In this document: piece by piece, positions 8,552 through 16,046 of the stretch
Layout: each line of letters starts with the position of its first letter
How positions within the stretch are numbered: position 1 is the stretch's first letter
Source: a virus
Length of the DNA stretch: 29,464 bases
Reading direction: 5' to 3' (one strand)
IMG/VR virus record: IMGVR_UViG_3300034198_006449
Span: 1-29,464 of that record
Notes under the pieces: model-generated
Database searches by the model: none
What the model saw: only the letters and a program-made list of their open reading frames with translations
Told to the model about the DNA's origin: nothing
Made by a program: the position numbers and the translations under genes

Positions 8552-9361
8552 TTGAAATATGCTGTAATAACTACTTTTCACAAACCTGGATATGATTTAT
8601 ATGGCAAAAGAATGATACAAACATTCATTCAAAATTGGCCTAAAGACGTAACCCTTTATGTATATCATCAGGATGTTATTCCTACAGAGTCTGCTCCTAA
8701 TGTTATAATGAGAGATTTAAATCAAGTTCCTGAATTGACAGCATTTAAAAATAAATGGAAAGATGATCCTAAGGCTAGAGGTTGGACAAACGATAGCACT
8801 AAGCGTCACGATGATAAAAAGAAGAGAGAAGGATTTAAATGGGATGCGATTAGATTTGCTCATAAGGTATATTCGATTTTTCATTGTGTTCGAAATTGCG
8901 ATGCTGATACGTTGTTCTGGATGGATGCAGATATGGTTTGTCATAGTCCTGTTAGCATTGAGTTCATATCTAGGATGGCTCCTGTATCTATCGATATTGG
9001 GTACTTAGGTCGTAAAGATAAGTTTAGTGAGTGCGGATTATATAGTTTAAATCTTCGTAGTAATAAGACACAAGAATTTTTAAAGGAGTTTCAACGTGTA
9101 TATGACGAAGCTGAAAATGGTATCTTTACTATGCGTGAGTGGCATGATAGTTTTGTATTTGATGAAGTCCGCTCTCGTTTCCCTAACCTCAAAAGCAATA
9201 ATTGGAGTGATGGGATTATTACTGGTGAAGGGCATCCTTTAGTTAATTGTGAATGGGGAGCTTATTTAGATCATCTTAAAGGTGAAGAAAGAAAGCGTTT
9301 AGGAAAAAGTAAGAGTCCTGATTTAAGAATAAGAAGAACTGAAGCTTACTGGAAACATTAA
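8552..9361 (+). CDS. GT-A-like glycosyltransferase on the plus strand, DAD motif
   Basis: A 269-residue transferase that begins KYAVITTFHKPGYDLYGKRM after a TTG start codon at 8552. An AGGAA sequence lies 8 bases upstream, supporting TTG as the true start; the nearest ATG (8559) is out of frame. LFWMDADMVC at about 121-130 supplies the D-A-D site (125-127). The nearest relative in the window is the minus-strand gene at 3786-4538. The gene is the only sugar gene on the plus strand. Its stop overlaps the stop of the gene at 9358-10281 by three bases, so it is inserted end to end in the island with no spacer. Inversion or late insertion of a transferase cassette is the likely history. Substrate unknown. 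Confidence 0.72.
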   Translation: MKYAVITTFHKPGYDLYGKRMIQTFIQNWPKDVTLYVYHQDVIPTESAPNVIMRDLNQVPELTAFKNKWKDDPKARGWTNDSTKRHDDKKKREGFKWDAIRFAHKVYSIFHCVRNCDADTLFWMDADMVCHSPVSIEFISRMAPVSIDIGYLGRKDKFSECGLYSLNLRSNKTQEFLKEFQRVYDEAENGIFTMREWHDSFVFDEVRSRFPNLKSNNWSDGIITGEGHPLVNCEWGAYLDHLKGEERKRLGKSKSPDLRIRRTEAYWKH

Positions 9362-10281
9362 GATTTTTTAGCCCAGTTTCTCATATGACTCCATGCTTCT
9401 CCTGATTTAAGATCTTCAAAGTTCCAATGACATTGTGCTAATTTTTGCACCCAGAATAATCTTTCTGGCATTATAGGATTTTCAATATCAGTAAGATTTA
9501 AATTTGCAACTTCTGTAGATTGGCTGTATTCAGGATCTAATACAAAGCAAGGAATACCTTCAATAATACTTGCTACACTTGGGCTACTATTATAAACTAC
9601 AGTTGCCCATGCATCTCTTAGATCTTCTATTAAAGATTTATTTGTACTTAATCTAACATTTTTTCCGATAAGTTGTTTTGAATATATTGCTGATTTTTTA
9701 TCTCCAGGGTGAGTACGAACAACAATAGGACGATCAGTATATTTTCTTATCTCATTGACTGTATCTTTAAAAAAATTAACAATATCTAACCCCTTCATAC
9801 TCCAACCACCGTTTCTTTGTAAGCATATTAGAATATAGGTTCCTTGTGTTCTCCATGGTTTAAGATCAATTCTTAAATCTTTCTTAATCTTTTCCCATCT
9901 AGCAGGATTAGGACTATTATAGCAGTACTCTCCTGTATTAGGAAATATTCCATCATAACTTAATCGAAGATACGATTTACTATTTGCGGGATCTGCGTAT
10001 AGAAATAAATTACTATCAATTATTATAGTTCTACTATTATTTCTTTTTTGGAAATCTAATATCTGTCTTCGAAAGGTTAAGTGTGGCGCTTGTTTACCTT
10101 CTTCATGAACATATCCTTGTATAATTGCTACATCAGATTTGATTAAATTCAAATCATCACTAACAACTCCGTTATCTCCTACAGAATTAACACCAGAGAT
10201 AAAGTTTGTTAGAGAAAGAGGTTTCTCTGGATTTCTATTACTAGCAGGTATTCCTTTAAGATATGATATTACATTTAACAT
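9358..10281 (-). CDS. Capsule-type GT-B-like glycosyltransferase, paralog B
   Basis: A 307-residue relative of the genes at 7668-8519 and 11188-12006. It has the blocks TDRPIVVRTHPGDKKSA, YNSSPSVASIIEGIPCFVLD, and a closing L-x-x-I-E-N-P-I-M-P-E-R-L-F-W then H-W-N-F-E segment. The 'R-T-H-P' histidine and 'Y-N-S-S' serines are as expected for a capsule-polysaccharide transferase-like nucleotide-sugar site. The N-terminal half is less conserved and probably binds the acceptor. Its start codon overlaps the stop of the upstream pyruvyl-transferase-like gene (TAATG). A glycan-assembly function is inferred from family features; the sugar is not known. Confidence 0.7.
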   Translation of the reverse strand: MLNVISYLKGIPASNRNPEKPLSLTNFISGVNSVGDNGVVSDDLNLIKSDVAIIQGYVHEEGKQAPHLTFRRQILDFQKRNNSRTIIIDSNLFLYADPANSKSYLRLSYDGIFPNTGEYCYNSPNPARWEKIKKDLRIDLKPWRTQGTYILICLQRNGGWSMKGLDIVNFFKDTVNEIRKYTDRPIVVRTHPGDKKSAIYSKQLIGKNVRLSTNKSLIEDLRDAWATVVYNSSPSVASIIEGIPCFVLDPEYSQSTEVANLNLTDIENPIMPERLFWVQKLAQCHWNFEDLKSGEAWSHMRNWAKKS

Positions 10282-11201
10282 TATGTTGGATTCATCAAAT
10301 TAATAACATCTTCATAAAATTCTTTATTAGCATTTCTACATTCTTTTAACGCATTAGGGTATGATTCTGCTTCTTCTATTTTATCTATCCAGTCCTTATC
10401 CGTAGCCATAGTCGGAGGATGTTTGAACATATTAAACTTAGTTCCCCAGGGAACACAAACCACCTTTCTTCCAAGTAAGGTTGCCCAATAGACTCCATGG
10501 TAACTATTTGTTACAACAGTTTCACCGGAACCTAAAAATTCAATTATTTGATCCATGTTTTGTCCGGTATTAAGCATTCTAGGAGCGGGAAGTAAATCTA
10601 AACTTCTACCATCGATTAATTTCTTTTTATGTTCAAACCAAACGAATTCATTTTTAATTTCATATTCTTTATCAAAAGCAGGATGCATACAACTCGCACA
10701 AGGTACCCATCTATAATCTTCTACCCAGTCTCTCACGCCAACTAGATGAAATCTATTTAGATATGAAGGATAATTTATAAAGTACGAATCTTCTACCTTA
10801 TCACGAGAATTATGTCCTGCTCCCCACAGTATTCTAGGGCCAATTGTTTTATCTAATTGACTTATAGTATTGAGAGTATATCGTTGAACAAATTCTTTCC
10901 ATTTTTGTATTAATTCTTTATTCTCTACAGATATATTCTTTAATTTAGTTTCTATTACATCTACAAGTAGTTGCTCGTCTGGGTGATTAGTAATACGATC
11001 CATAAGTTTTTCAAAATTTTCATTACCTATTAGACCACCACCGCCGACTATTAAAGTGTCAAGTTGATTCCATGTTGTTTTTCTAACATTATCAATATCA
11101 ACTTTTGTAGTTTTAACATCAGGAAAAAAGTAACGGCAAGGATTAGAATATAAGTCTCCTGGATTGTTTTGATCTATTCTATGGAATTCAATTATATTCA
11201 T
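10281..11201 (-). CDS. Polysaccharide pyruvyl transferase-like protein
   Basis: A 306-residue protein resembling the PF04230 polysaccharide pyruvyl transferase fold, which in bacteria adds ketal pyruvate to surface sugars. Two hallmarks are visible: an N-terminal glycine run TLIVGGGGLIGN (about 49-60), and a C-terminal block TNSYHGVYWATLLGRKVVCV with 'S-Y-H-G' and 'L-G-R/K-x-V-x-V-P', the usual nucleotide-binding and catalytic-histidine region. It sits between two capsule-type transferases and overlaps both, so the three are one translational unit. Pyruvylation of a phage- or host-directed glycan is a reasonable inference, but related folds with other donors exist. Confidence 0.75.
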   Translation of the reverse strand: MNIIEFHRIDQNNPGDLYSNPCRYFFPDVKTTKVDIDNVRKTTWNQLDTLIVGGGGLIGNENFEKLMDRITNHPDEQLLVDVIETKLKNISVENKELIQKWKEFVQRYTLNTISQLDKTIGPRILWGAGHNSRDKVEDSYFINYPSYLNRFHLVGVRDWVEDYRWVPCASCMHPAFDKEYEIKNEFVWFEHKKKLIDGRSLDLLPAPRMLNTGQNMDQIIEFLGSGETVVTNSYHGVYWATLLGRKVVCVPWGTKFNMFKHPPTMATDKDWIDKIEEAESYPNALKECRNANKEFYEDVINLMNPT

Positions 11202-12006
11202 TTAACAATCTCCATGCATTTCCGTTTGCTAATTCTTCATTATTAAATTGACCATAAGACAAGTAACAACACCATTTACGAATAAAATCTGGATCAGGAT
11301 AGAAGGGTGTTTCTATCTTCGATAAATCAGTTAGACAAACATGACTAGCAGCATTTGGAGCGAGTGCAAAAGATGGAATACCATATGCTACTGCTTCAGT
11401 TGCTGCTATGGAATTATAAGTTACGAGAGCGAATATGTTATCAGAATCTAATTGATCATAGATAGTATTTCGTAATGCTCGTTCTTTTCTTAATTTTGCT
11501 TTTGTTCTAACTATTATCGGACGATCTGTATATTTTTTTAAAGTGTTAATAGTCTCTTTTAACCATTCGTCAATATTAATACCATAAAACTTACAAGGCT
11601 TTTCTGATGGTGTTACAACTAATATTGCATTACCGTTCTTTTTCCATCCCGGCCATTTTAACTTGGGAAATTCTAATTGTAATTTTTCCCAACGATCACC
11701 AGGACGATCTTCGATATTACCTAAATGCTGAACATTGTTCTTAACAATACGATGCCATCGTTTTACTGCTTTGGGATTACTTTTTGTAGAATAATTAGCA
11801 AAGTATCCAGTATCCATAAAGTAAAATGTTCTTTTAGTTTCCCAACATTTTTTAATTAATTCTCTTTTAGTAATTCCTCGAAAAGAAATCGGAGTATCGA
11901 AATCTTGATCAAAATTAAACTCTCCAGTTACTACAGTTCCTCCAGATCCTTTTGCAAAGCCTGCTAAGAATCCTTCGTCATCACCGAGGGCATAAAAATT
12001 AGTCAT
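11188..12006 (-). CDS. Capsule-type GT-B-like glycosyltransferase, paralog C (altered R-x-H-P motif)
   Basis: A 272-residue third member of the capsule-type family. Blocks: TDRPIIVRTKAKLRKERA, YNSIAATEAVAYGIPSFALA and DLSKIETPFYPDPDFIRKW. Compared with the two relatives, the histidine of 'R-x-H-P' is replaced (R-T-K-A), which may alter or remove catalysis. Its stop lies 14 bases inside the next gene and its start overlaps the stop of the transferase upstream (ATGACTAA junction), so it is translated in a tight cluster. It may be a catalytically changed copy or use another residue. Confidence 0.66.
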   Translation of the reverse strand: MTNFYALGDDEGFLAGFAKGSGGTVVTGEFNFDQDFDTPISFRGITKRELIKKCWETKRTFYFMDTGYFANYSTKSNPKAVKRWHRIVKNNVQHLGNIEDRPGDRWEKLQLEFPKLKWPGWKKNGNAILVVTPSEKPCKFYGINIDEWLKETINTLKKYTDRPIIVRTKAKLRKERALRNTIYDQLDSDNIFALVTYNSIAATEAVAYGIPSFALAPNAASHVCLTDLSKIETPFYPDPDFIRKWCCYLSYGQFNNEELANGNAWRLLNEYN

Positions 12007-12685
12007 TAAGCATATCCATTAATTCTTTAACCCATTCTTTTTTATATTCACAATTACGATATTCTTTAAACCAAGGTCCGCCTAACGTATGATGTAGTCC
12101 TTTTGGCTTTCCATCTCTTGGTTCTTCATAAACACCAGTACCAGCAAGCCAATTCCATTCGTGACTAAACTCACCAATTTCGTGATCTTCTAACCATCCA
12201 AAGCGATGTAAGAACTTTCCTGTTTCTGTATTAACAAGATCCGTAGTTAGTTTAGCATTACTCGGATGTCCGCAGTTAATAAGCATAACTGAGCTCCAAT
12301 TCTTTCTTGGATAAACAGTTTGAACCTTACCATCCATCTTTACTGATTCTTTAACTTCATAATCATGTTTGGCGCACATGATGGCATATTGATCATCTGC
12401 TAAATCAAAAAGGTTCTGTACATCTTCTAAGAAGATGATATCACAATCAGTAAACATAGCCCAGCCCTTATAATTCATAATAGCCGGAATTAGAAATCTT
12501 GTAAAGGTAAATTCTGTACTCGAGAGCGGGTCAGCTGGTCTTGTATAAAGGCCAACAGTTCTTAGATCTGCTTGTACTAATGGACATACGTCGGCATCGG
12601 GGGATCTGGTTAGTATGCTGTGTTCACTAACTTGATAGGCAATATCCTCTCTAGGATCCCATCCTATAAACACTTTATTCTTCAT
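11999..12685 (-). CDS. GT-A/GT8-like glycosyltransferase, DCD motif
   Basis: A 228-residue protein beginning KNKVFIGWDPREDIAYQVSE, a signature opening of phage- and bacterium-borne GT-A enzymes of the 'x-W-D-P-R' type. The motif AMFTDCDIIFLEDV (about 76-89) carries D-C-D (80-82). A late H-H-T-L-G-G-P-W-F segment resembles the end of such folds. It overlaps the upstream and downstream genes by one and eight bases respectively. It has the most typical sequence of the GT-A set and is good evidence that the cluster is enzymatic rather than decayed. Sugar and acceptor unknown. Confidence 0.78.
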   Translation of the reverse strand: MKNKVFIGWDPREDIAYQVSEHSILTRSPDADVCPLVQADLRTVGLYTRPADPLSSTEFTFTRFLIPAIMNYKGWAMFTDCDIIFLEDVQNLFDLADDQYAIMCAKHDYEVKESVKMDGKVQTVYPRKNWSSVMLINCGHPSNAKLTTDLVNTETGKFLHRFGWLEDHEIGEFSHEWNWLAGTGVYEEPRDGKPKGLHHTLGGPWFKEYRNCEYKKEWVKELMDMLND

Positions 12686-13251
12686 TATTTTTCTCTTAAA
12701 ATATACGTATATTTATTTCTCATTAGGTTTGTATAATGAATTATGTAGGCAGTATCTATATTCTCAGGATTGCTACAATTCCACATTAAAGGAAGTTCTT
12801 TAGTTGAAATATTATTTTCATCTAAAGACCATATGACAACACCATTTTCTCCCTTCATAACATATTTTCTAGGACATTCTTTTTCTTTTTTGGAAATAAT
12901 ATCAGTGATAAATTCTTTACCTCTTGAATTAGTTCTAATAGGTAAAAATCCTGAGTTAGGTCTTCCACTAATTCCTAATACGTAGTATATAGAAGATTCA
13001 TTTATAATCGTCTCTAAAGGAGGACATTTATTAGTAATTTCACAATCGGCATCAATTATTACTACAATATCATAGGTGTTATAAAATTGTTTTACTCCCT
13101 CGATTTTTTTCCAATAATAATTTTCAGAGATTTTATCATCTAAAAGATAACTGTAATTATTTTTTTGACAATACGTCTTTTGACTATCTATACATAACTG
13201 ATATTTTGTAATATAATCAGGTGATGCTACGCAATAGAATATAATATTCAT
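12685..13251 (-). CDS. Short GT-A-like glycosyltransferase, DAD motif
   Basis: A 188-residue, AT-rich protein with the pattern of a compact nucleotide-sugar transferase: NIIFYCVASPDYI at the start, then a helix and DIVVIIDADCEIT (about 61-73), whose D-A-D (67-69) is the metal-site candidate. Further on, SGFLPIRTNSRGKEF resembles a substrate loop. It is short, with roughly half the usual acceptor domain, so it may be a reduced enzyme. It is the first gene of the island downstream of the membrane protein and overlaps both neighbours. Confidence 0.6.
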   Translation of the reverse strand: MNIIFYCVASPDYITKYQLCIDSQKTYCQKNNYSYLLDDKISENYYWKKIEGVKQFYNTYDIVVIIDADCEITNKCPPLETIINESSIYYVLGISGRPNSGFLPIRTNSRGKEFITDIISKKEKECPRKYVMKGENGVVIWSLDENNISTKELPLMWNCSNPENIDTAYIIHYTNLMRNKYTYILREK

Positions 13252-13508
13252 TTTATTGTTTTCTTAAATTCTTCTCTAATTTTAATTTGATATTCGGGAT
13301 TAGGGTGATTATAGAGATGCTGATAATATATTTCAATTATTTTATTAGCAGTTGTACCTTCAAATAAGAAAGGAGCAATGCCATGAATAATACTTGCAAT
13401 GCCGATAGAAATTAACAAAAATCCAGAATAGATTGCCCATTTAAGATGATCAACATAGGTAACCTCGCTTAATTTTAAATGTCTTTTAGATCTTTCTAAT
13501 AAATTCAT
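13248..13508 (-). CDS. Single-pass membrane protein, DUF6356-like
   Basis: A protein of 86 residues from the ATG at 13508. An upstream ATG at 13538 is in frame, but a strong GGAGG (13519-13523, read on the minus strand) sits ten bases before 13508, so the shorter start is chosen. The sequence HLKWAIYSGFLLISIGIASI then IHGIAPFLFEGT contains one clear hydrophobic helix. The C-terminus has YNHPNPEYQIKIREEFKK. The pattern 'HLKWA...G...L...GIASIIH...P.LF.....A...I' plus 'HPNPEY' fits the DUF6356 family, seen in bacteria and marine phages and of unknown function. It ends at an ATGA overlap with the following transferase. Confidence 0.72.
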   Translation of the reverse strand: MNLLERSKRHLKLSEVTYVDHLKWAIYSGFLLISIGIASIIHGIAPFLFEGTTANKIIEIYYQHLYNHPNPEYQIKIREEFKKTIK

Positions 13509-13535
13509 AAAGAAGCATCCTCCATACCTGCTACA

Positions 13536-13543
13536 CATAAATA
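13536..13543 (+). promoter_or_regulatory. Late-promoter-like CATAAATA before the homing endonuclease
   Basis: Plus-strand CATAAATA followed by ATACT and the ATG at 13549. The sequence ATAAATAATAC is identical to that before the 756-residue gene. No Shine-Dalgarno precedes the ATG, so a leaderless late mRNA is suggested. Confidence 0.5.
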
Positions 13544-13548
13544 ATACT

Positions 13549-14235
13549 ATGAAGCACTATATTTACAAAACATCTTCGCCAAGCAGTAAATTTTATATCG
13601 GAAGACACTCGACTAAAAAAGAAAATGATACTTATTTAGGTTCAGGAAAATGGATTAAACAAGTTAAAGATAAATCTATTTTAACTGTAGAAATACTCGA
13701 GTATGCTAATTCATTTGAAGAATTATTATTGCTAGAAGAACAATATATTTTACAGCATATTAATGATCCTAATAATATGAATTATAATAATAAATCAACA
13801 GGATGGGCATCTGGTGAGTTAAGTTGGGCGCACACTGAAGAAGCAAAATCATTAAGAAGAAAACTTAGATTAGGTAAATCTTTCGACGAGTTATATGGTA
13901 AAGAACAATCTGTAATTATTAAAGAAAAAATAAGAAGTAAGGCAAGAGGTAGAAAGAGAGACAAAGCATGGAACACTGGATTAACTAAAGAAACCTCACA
14001 ATCGATTAAGTCTATGTCAGATTCAAAAATAGGAAAAATTCCTTGGAATAAAGGAATAAACACTGGTATTTCTACATTTAGTGGAAAAGAACATACAGAA
14101 AGTTCTATCAAAAAAATGAGAGAAAAACAAAGACTGAATAGAATTCAAAACCGTATAACCTGTGAGAATTGTGGTAAAACTTTAGATAAAGCTAATTATG
14201 TAAGATATCACGGAGATAGATGTAAATCAAAGTGA
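13549..14235 (+). CDS. GIY-YIG homing endonuclease with NUMOD3-like repeats and C-terminal zinc finger
   Basis: A 228-residue free-standing homing endonuclease of the T4 Seg type. The catalytic domain is at the N-terminus: YIY (4-6), KFYIGRHSTKK with Y-I-G (16-18) and the catalytic-position Arg19, then TYLGSGKWI. After it are basic, repeated segments (WAHTEEAKSLRRKLRLGK; PWNKGINTGISTFSGK) typical of NUMOD3 DNA-binding motifs. At the end is a C-x2-C-x12-H-x3-C zinc finger (Cys205, Cys208, His221, Cys225). The gene is on the plus strand between minus-strand genes, is AT-rich, and overlaps the end of the opposite gene by nine bases. Its own late-promoter-like motif lies five bases before the ATG. 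It probably cuts an allele of a nearby gene lacking this insertion. Confidence 0.88.
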   Translation: MKHYIYKTSSPSSKFYIGRHSTKKENDTYLGSGKWIKQVKDKSILTVEILEYANSFEELLLLEEQYILQHINDPNNMNYNNKSTGWASGELSWAHTEEAKSLRRKLRLGKSFDELYGKEQSVIIKEKIRSKARGRKRDKAWNTGLTKETSQSIKSMSDSKIGKIPWNKGINTGISTFSGKEHTESSIKKMREKQRLNRIQNRITCENCGKTLDKANYVRYHGDRCKSK

Positions 14236-14682
14236 AGCGTCATCGAGTCCGGCTATTCTAAGTTTAATGACATTAGTCAGTTGCCACTGTTTAATATCAA
14301 GACTTTTAATAACGCCTAACCACTTATTACGTAGTAAGGCAAATTCATTTATAATCTTTTCATATTCACATACATCTTCTTCACCGTCGACATATTTTTC
14401 TACATCACGGCTACTAAGTGCTCGTTGATAATTTTCTAGATATTTTCTAAAAAAAGAACTTCTTATTTTTCTTAATTCTATATTAAGGTATTCCAAGATA
14501 GCTTCTATTTCTTGTAACTGTGCGTATCTTAGTTCTACTATTCCTGGCATGTTAGCAGAAGCTTTTTCAATATTCCCCGATATCTTTACTTCTTTTCGAG
14601 CTTCTAATAACTCTGCTTCAAAGTATGCCATAGCATGGGGAAGATTGCTTAAATCGTTGCTGCACTTGGAATACCAACTCAT
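14227..14682 (-). CDS. Conserved helical protein downstream of uvsX, unknown function
   Basis: A 151-residue protein predicted to be almost entirely alpha-helical, beginning MSWYSKCSNDLSNLPHAMAY. Conserved-looking blocks are LRYAQLQEIEAILEYLNIEL-like (the sequence here begins ELRYAQ), then FFRKYLENYQRALSSRD, a short acidic VDGEEDV, and a closing helix LLRNKWLGVIKSLD-IKQWQLTN. The same order of blocks is recalled from conserved proteins of marine T4-like phages. T4 UvsY, the mediator that loads UvsX onto gp32-coated DNA, is a similar-sized helical protein ending in a comparable pattern, so a UvsY-like role is possible but not demonstrated. Its 3' end overlaps the homing endonuclease. Confidence 0.7.
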   Translation of the reverse strand: MSWYSKCSNDLSNLPHAMAYFEAELLEARKEVKISGNIEKASANMPGIVELRYAQLQEIEAILEYLNIELRKIRSSFFRKYLENYQRALSSRDVEKYVDGEEDVCEYEKIINEFALLRNKWLGVIKSLDIKQWQLTNVIKLRIAGLDDASL

Positions 14683-14685
14683 ATA

Positions 14686-14922
14686 TCACTCATCGTCGTA
14701 ATCGTTATAGTTGTCTTCTTCTTCATAAGGATTAATATCTAACAAATCTTTTATAGCATGATCTAAGTCATCATTGTGACCTAAAACATGTTCAAGATCA
14801 CGATCAGTTGCTCCATGATCTCCCAAAAGAGCAACATACTTTTCTGCTATCACTGCTTGATGTTTCTTGTCAGTATAGTCCTTGAATAAGTCCCACATCT
14901 CTACAATTAAACTTTCATTCAT
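14686..14922 (-). CDS. Small acidic protein after uvsX, unknown function
   Basis: A 78-residue protein with helical N-terminus (MNESLIVEMWDLFKDYTDKK) and a strongly acidic tail (NPYEEEDNYNDYDDE). The middle GDHGATDRDLEHVLGHNDDL is a conserved-looking helix-turn region. It overlaps the uvsX stop by eight bases and is followed after three bases by the 151-residue gene, so it belongs to the gp32-uvsX recombination unit. Acidic tails of this kind often contact single-strand binding or polymerase-associated proteins. No specific function is claimed. Confidence 0.7.
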   Translation of the reverse strand: MNESLIVEMWDLFKDYTDKKHQAVIAEKYVALLGDHGATDRDLEHVLGHNDDLDHAIKDLLDINPYEEEDNYNDYDDE

Positions 14923-16000
14923 TTACCGTTTCCTCAGTTTGTTCTATGACAACCATTTCTTCTTCGACCGATTCTTCGACGGCCTTAGGCTGTATTAGTA
15001 TATAGTCGTTCATAACCATATTTAAAAGCTCACTTTTCCACTGTTTACGATACTCAAGATGTTCTTTACCTTTTGAGTCTATATACTTTAGTCGGTTGCC
15101 TTGCTGAGTAATTATACCTTTCTTCTCGAAGAGGTCTAGTATTCCTGAGTAAGGATCCATACCTGTATCATAAGGAATCTTAATCTGAACACCTTCAAAA
15201 GGTTTAGCATAACGTGTTTTCATAATCTTACATGCGGCACGAATACCATTTACTTCACTAACCTTATTACCTTCTTCATCTTCTTTTAACTTTAATTTAC
15301 GCATTGCGACAACAATCGAACTTGCGTAGATAAATCCTTGTCCGCCACTAATCTTATCGTCTGGATCAAACATATCCTGTGAAGCATAAGTGTGATTAGT
15401 TGCTACAAGTCCAACATTGTAATTACCAAACATGTTAACACAATTACGAACAAGAGCAGTAAGAGCCTTTGGCTTTCTACCCATGTCACCTTTTAAGTCA
15501 CCTGCTTCGAACTGATTGATATCTGTAGGTGTTAGTAACATACCAAGTGAGTCGACAACAAAAAGAACCTTAGGACGATCTTCTGTTGCCATTTCCTTAT
15601 ACTCTTTCATAAACTCATGAATAGTTTTAGCAACATCGTCGATCATTGCCATGTTGAGTTTGAGAAGTTTATCTTCACTGGTATCAACACCTAAAGCATG
15701 TAACCATGCCTCATCAAGAGCGTTTTCACTGTCAATTAGAACAACAAAGATACCTTGCTCTTGTGCGTTCTTAATAATGTTACCTGAACAAATATAACTC
15801 TTACCAGCACCAGATTCACCTGCGAATACAGTAACCTTGCCAAGTGGAATGCCTTTATAAAAGTCACCGCTAATCAAATAATTAAGAGCATAGTTTCCTG
15901 TTGAAACCCAATCAGTGGGGTCGTTAAATCCAACGCCTAACCCGTCAATGCTTTTTGTTAATGTCTTACGAAACTTTGTAATATCGAATGTTTTTGCCAT
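14915..16000 (-). CDS. uvsX: UvsX RecA-like recombinase
   Basis: A 361-residue RecA/Rad51-class recombinase of the T4 UvsX group (T4: about 390). It forms a presynaptic filament on gp32-coated ssDNA and drives strand exchange in recombination-dependent replication. Motifs: Walker A GESGAGKS (61-68), the catalytic-base region VLIDSEN (Glu92), Walker B VLFVVDS (145-151), and the L2-type ISGGQGF (218-223). A C-terminal acidic tail rich in Glu (EEEMVVIEQTEETVNE) is typical. AGGAG ten bases before the ATG sets the start. It follows gp32 after a strong hairpin terminator (16022-16040), so part of its expression must come by read-through or from an internal start. Confidence 0.95.
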   Translation of the reverse strand: MAKTFDITKFRKTLTKSIDGLGVGFNDPTDWVSTGNYALNYLISGDFYKGIPLGKVTVFAGESGAGKSYICSGNIIKNAQEQGIFVVLIDSENALDEAWLHALGVDTSEDKLLKLNMAMIDDVAKTIHEFMKEYKEMATEDRPKVLFVVDSLGMLLTPTDINQFEAGDLKGDMGRKPKALTALVRNCVNMFGNYNVGLVATNHTYASQDMFDPDDKISGGQGFIYASSIVVAMRKLKLKEDEEGNKVSEVNGIRAACKIMKTRYAKPFEGVQIKIPYDTGMDPYSGILDLFEKKGIITQQGNRLKYIDSKGKEHLEYRKQWKSELLNMVMNDYILIQPKAVEESVEEEMVVIEQTEETVNE

Positions 16001-16021
16001 GAGGAATCTCCTAAAGAAAAT

Positions 16022-16040
16022 GGGGGAGATTAACTCCCCC
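16022..16040 (-). terminator. Hairpin terminator between gp32 and uvsX
   Basis: On the minus strand a seven-base-pair GGGGGAG/CTCCCCC stem with a five-base loop is followed by a T-rich TTTTCTTT. It lies just after the gp32 stop (16047-16049) and before the uvsX Shine-Dalgarno. The form is that of an intrinsic terminator, which would set the gp32:uvsX ratio if it leaks. Confidence 0.8.
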
Positions 16041-16046
16041 TAAGTA

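Noticed and set aside
2823-11201. Shared 'EFHRID' phrase in the cupin and in the pyruvyl-transferase-like protein
   Set aside because: The two proteins have different folds and the phrase is short; treated as coincidence.
1-13251. DNA hypermodification by the sugar genes, as in T4 DNA glucosylation
   Set aside because: No hydroxymethylcytosine synthase or T4-type alpha/beta glucosyltransferase signature is visible, and the transferases match glycan or capsule types instead.
13509-13538. Upstream ATG at 13538 for the small membrane protein
   Set aside because: GGAGG lies inside that extension and is placed correctly for the ATG at 13508; the extension is Cys/Gly-rich with no match to the family start.
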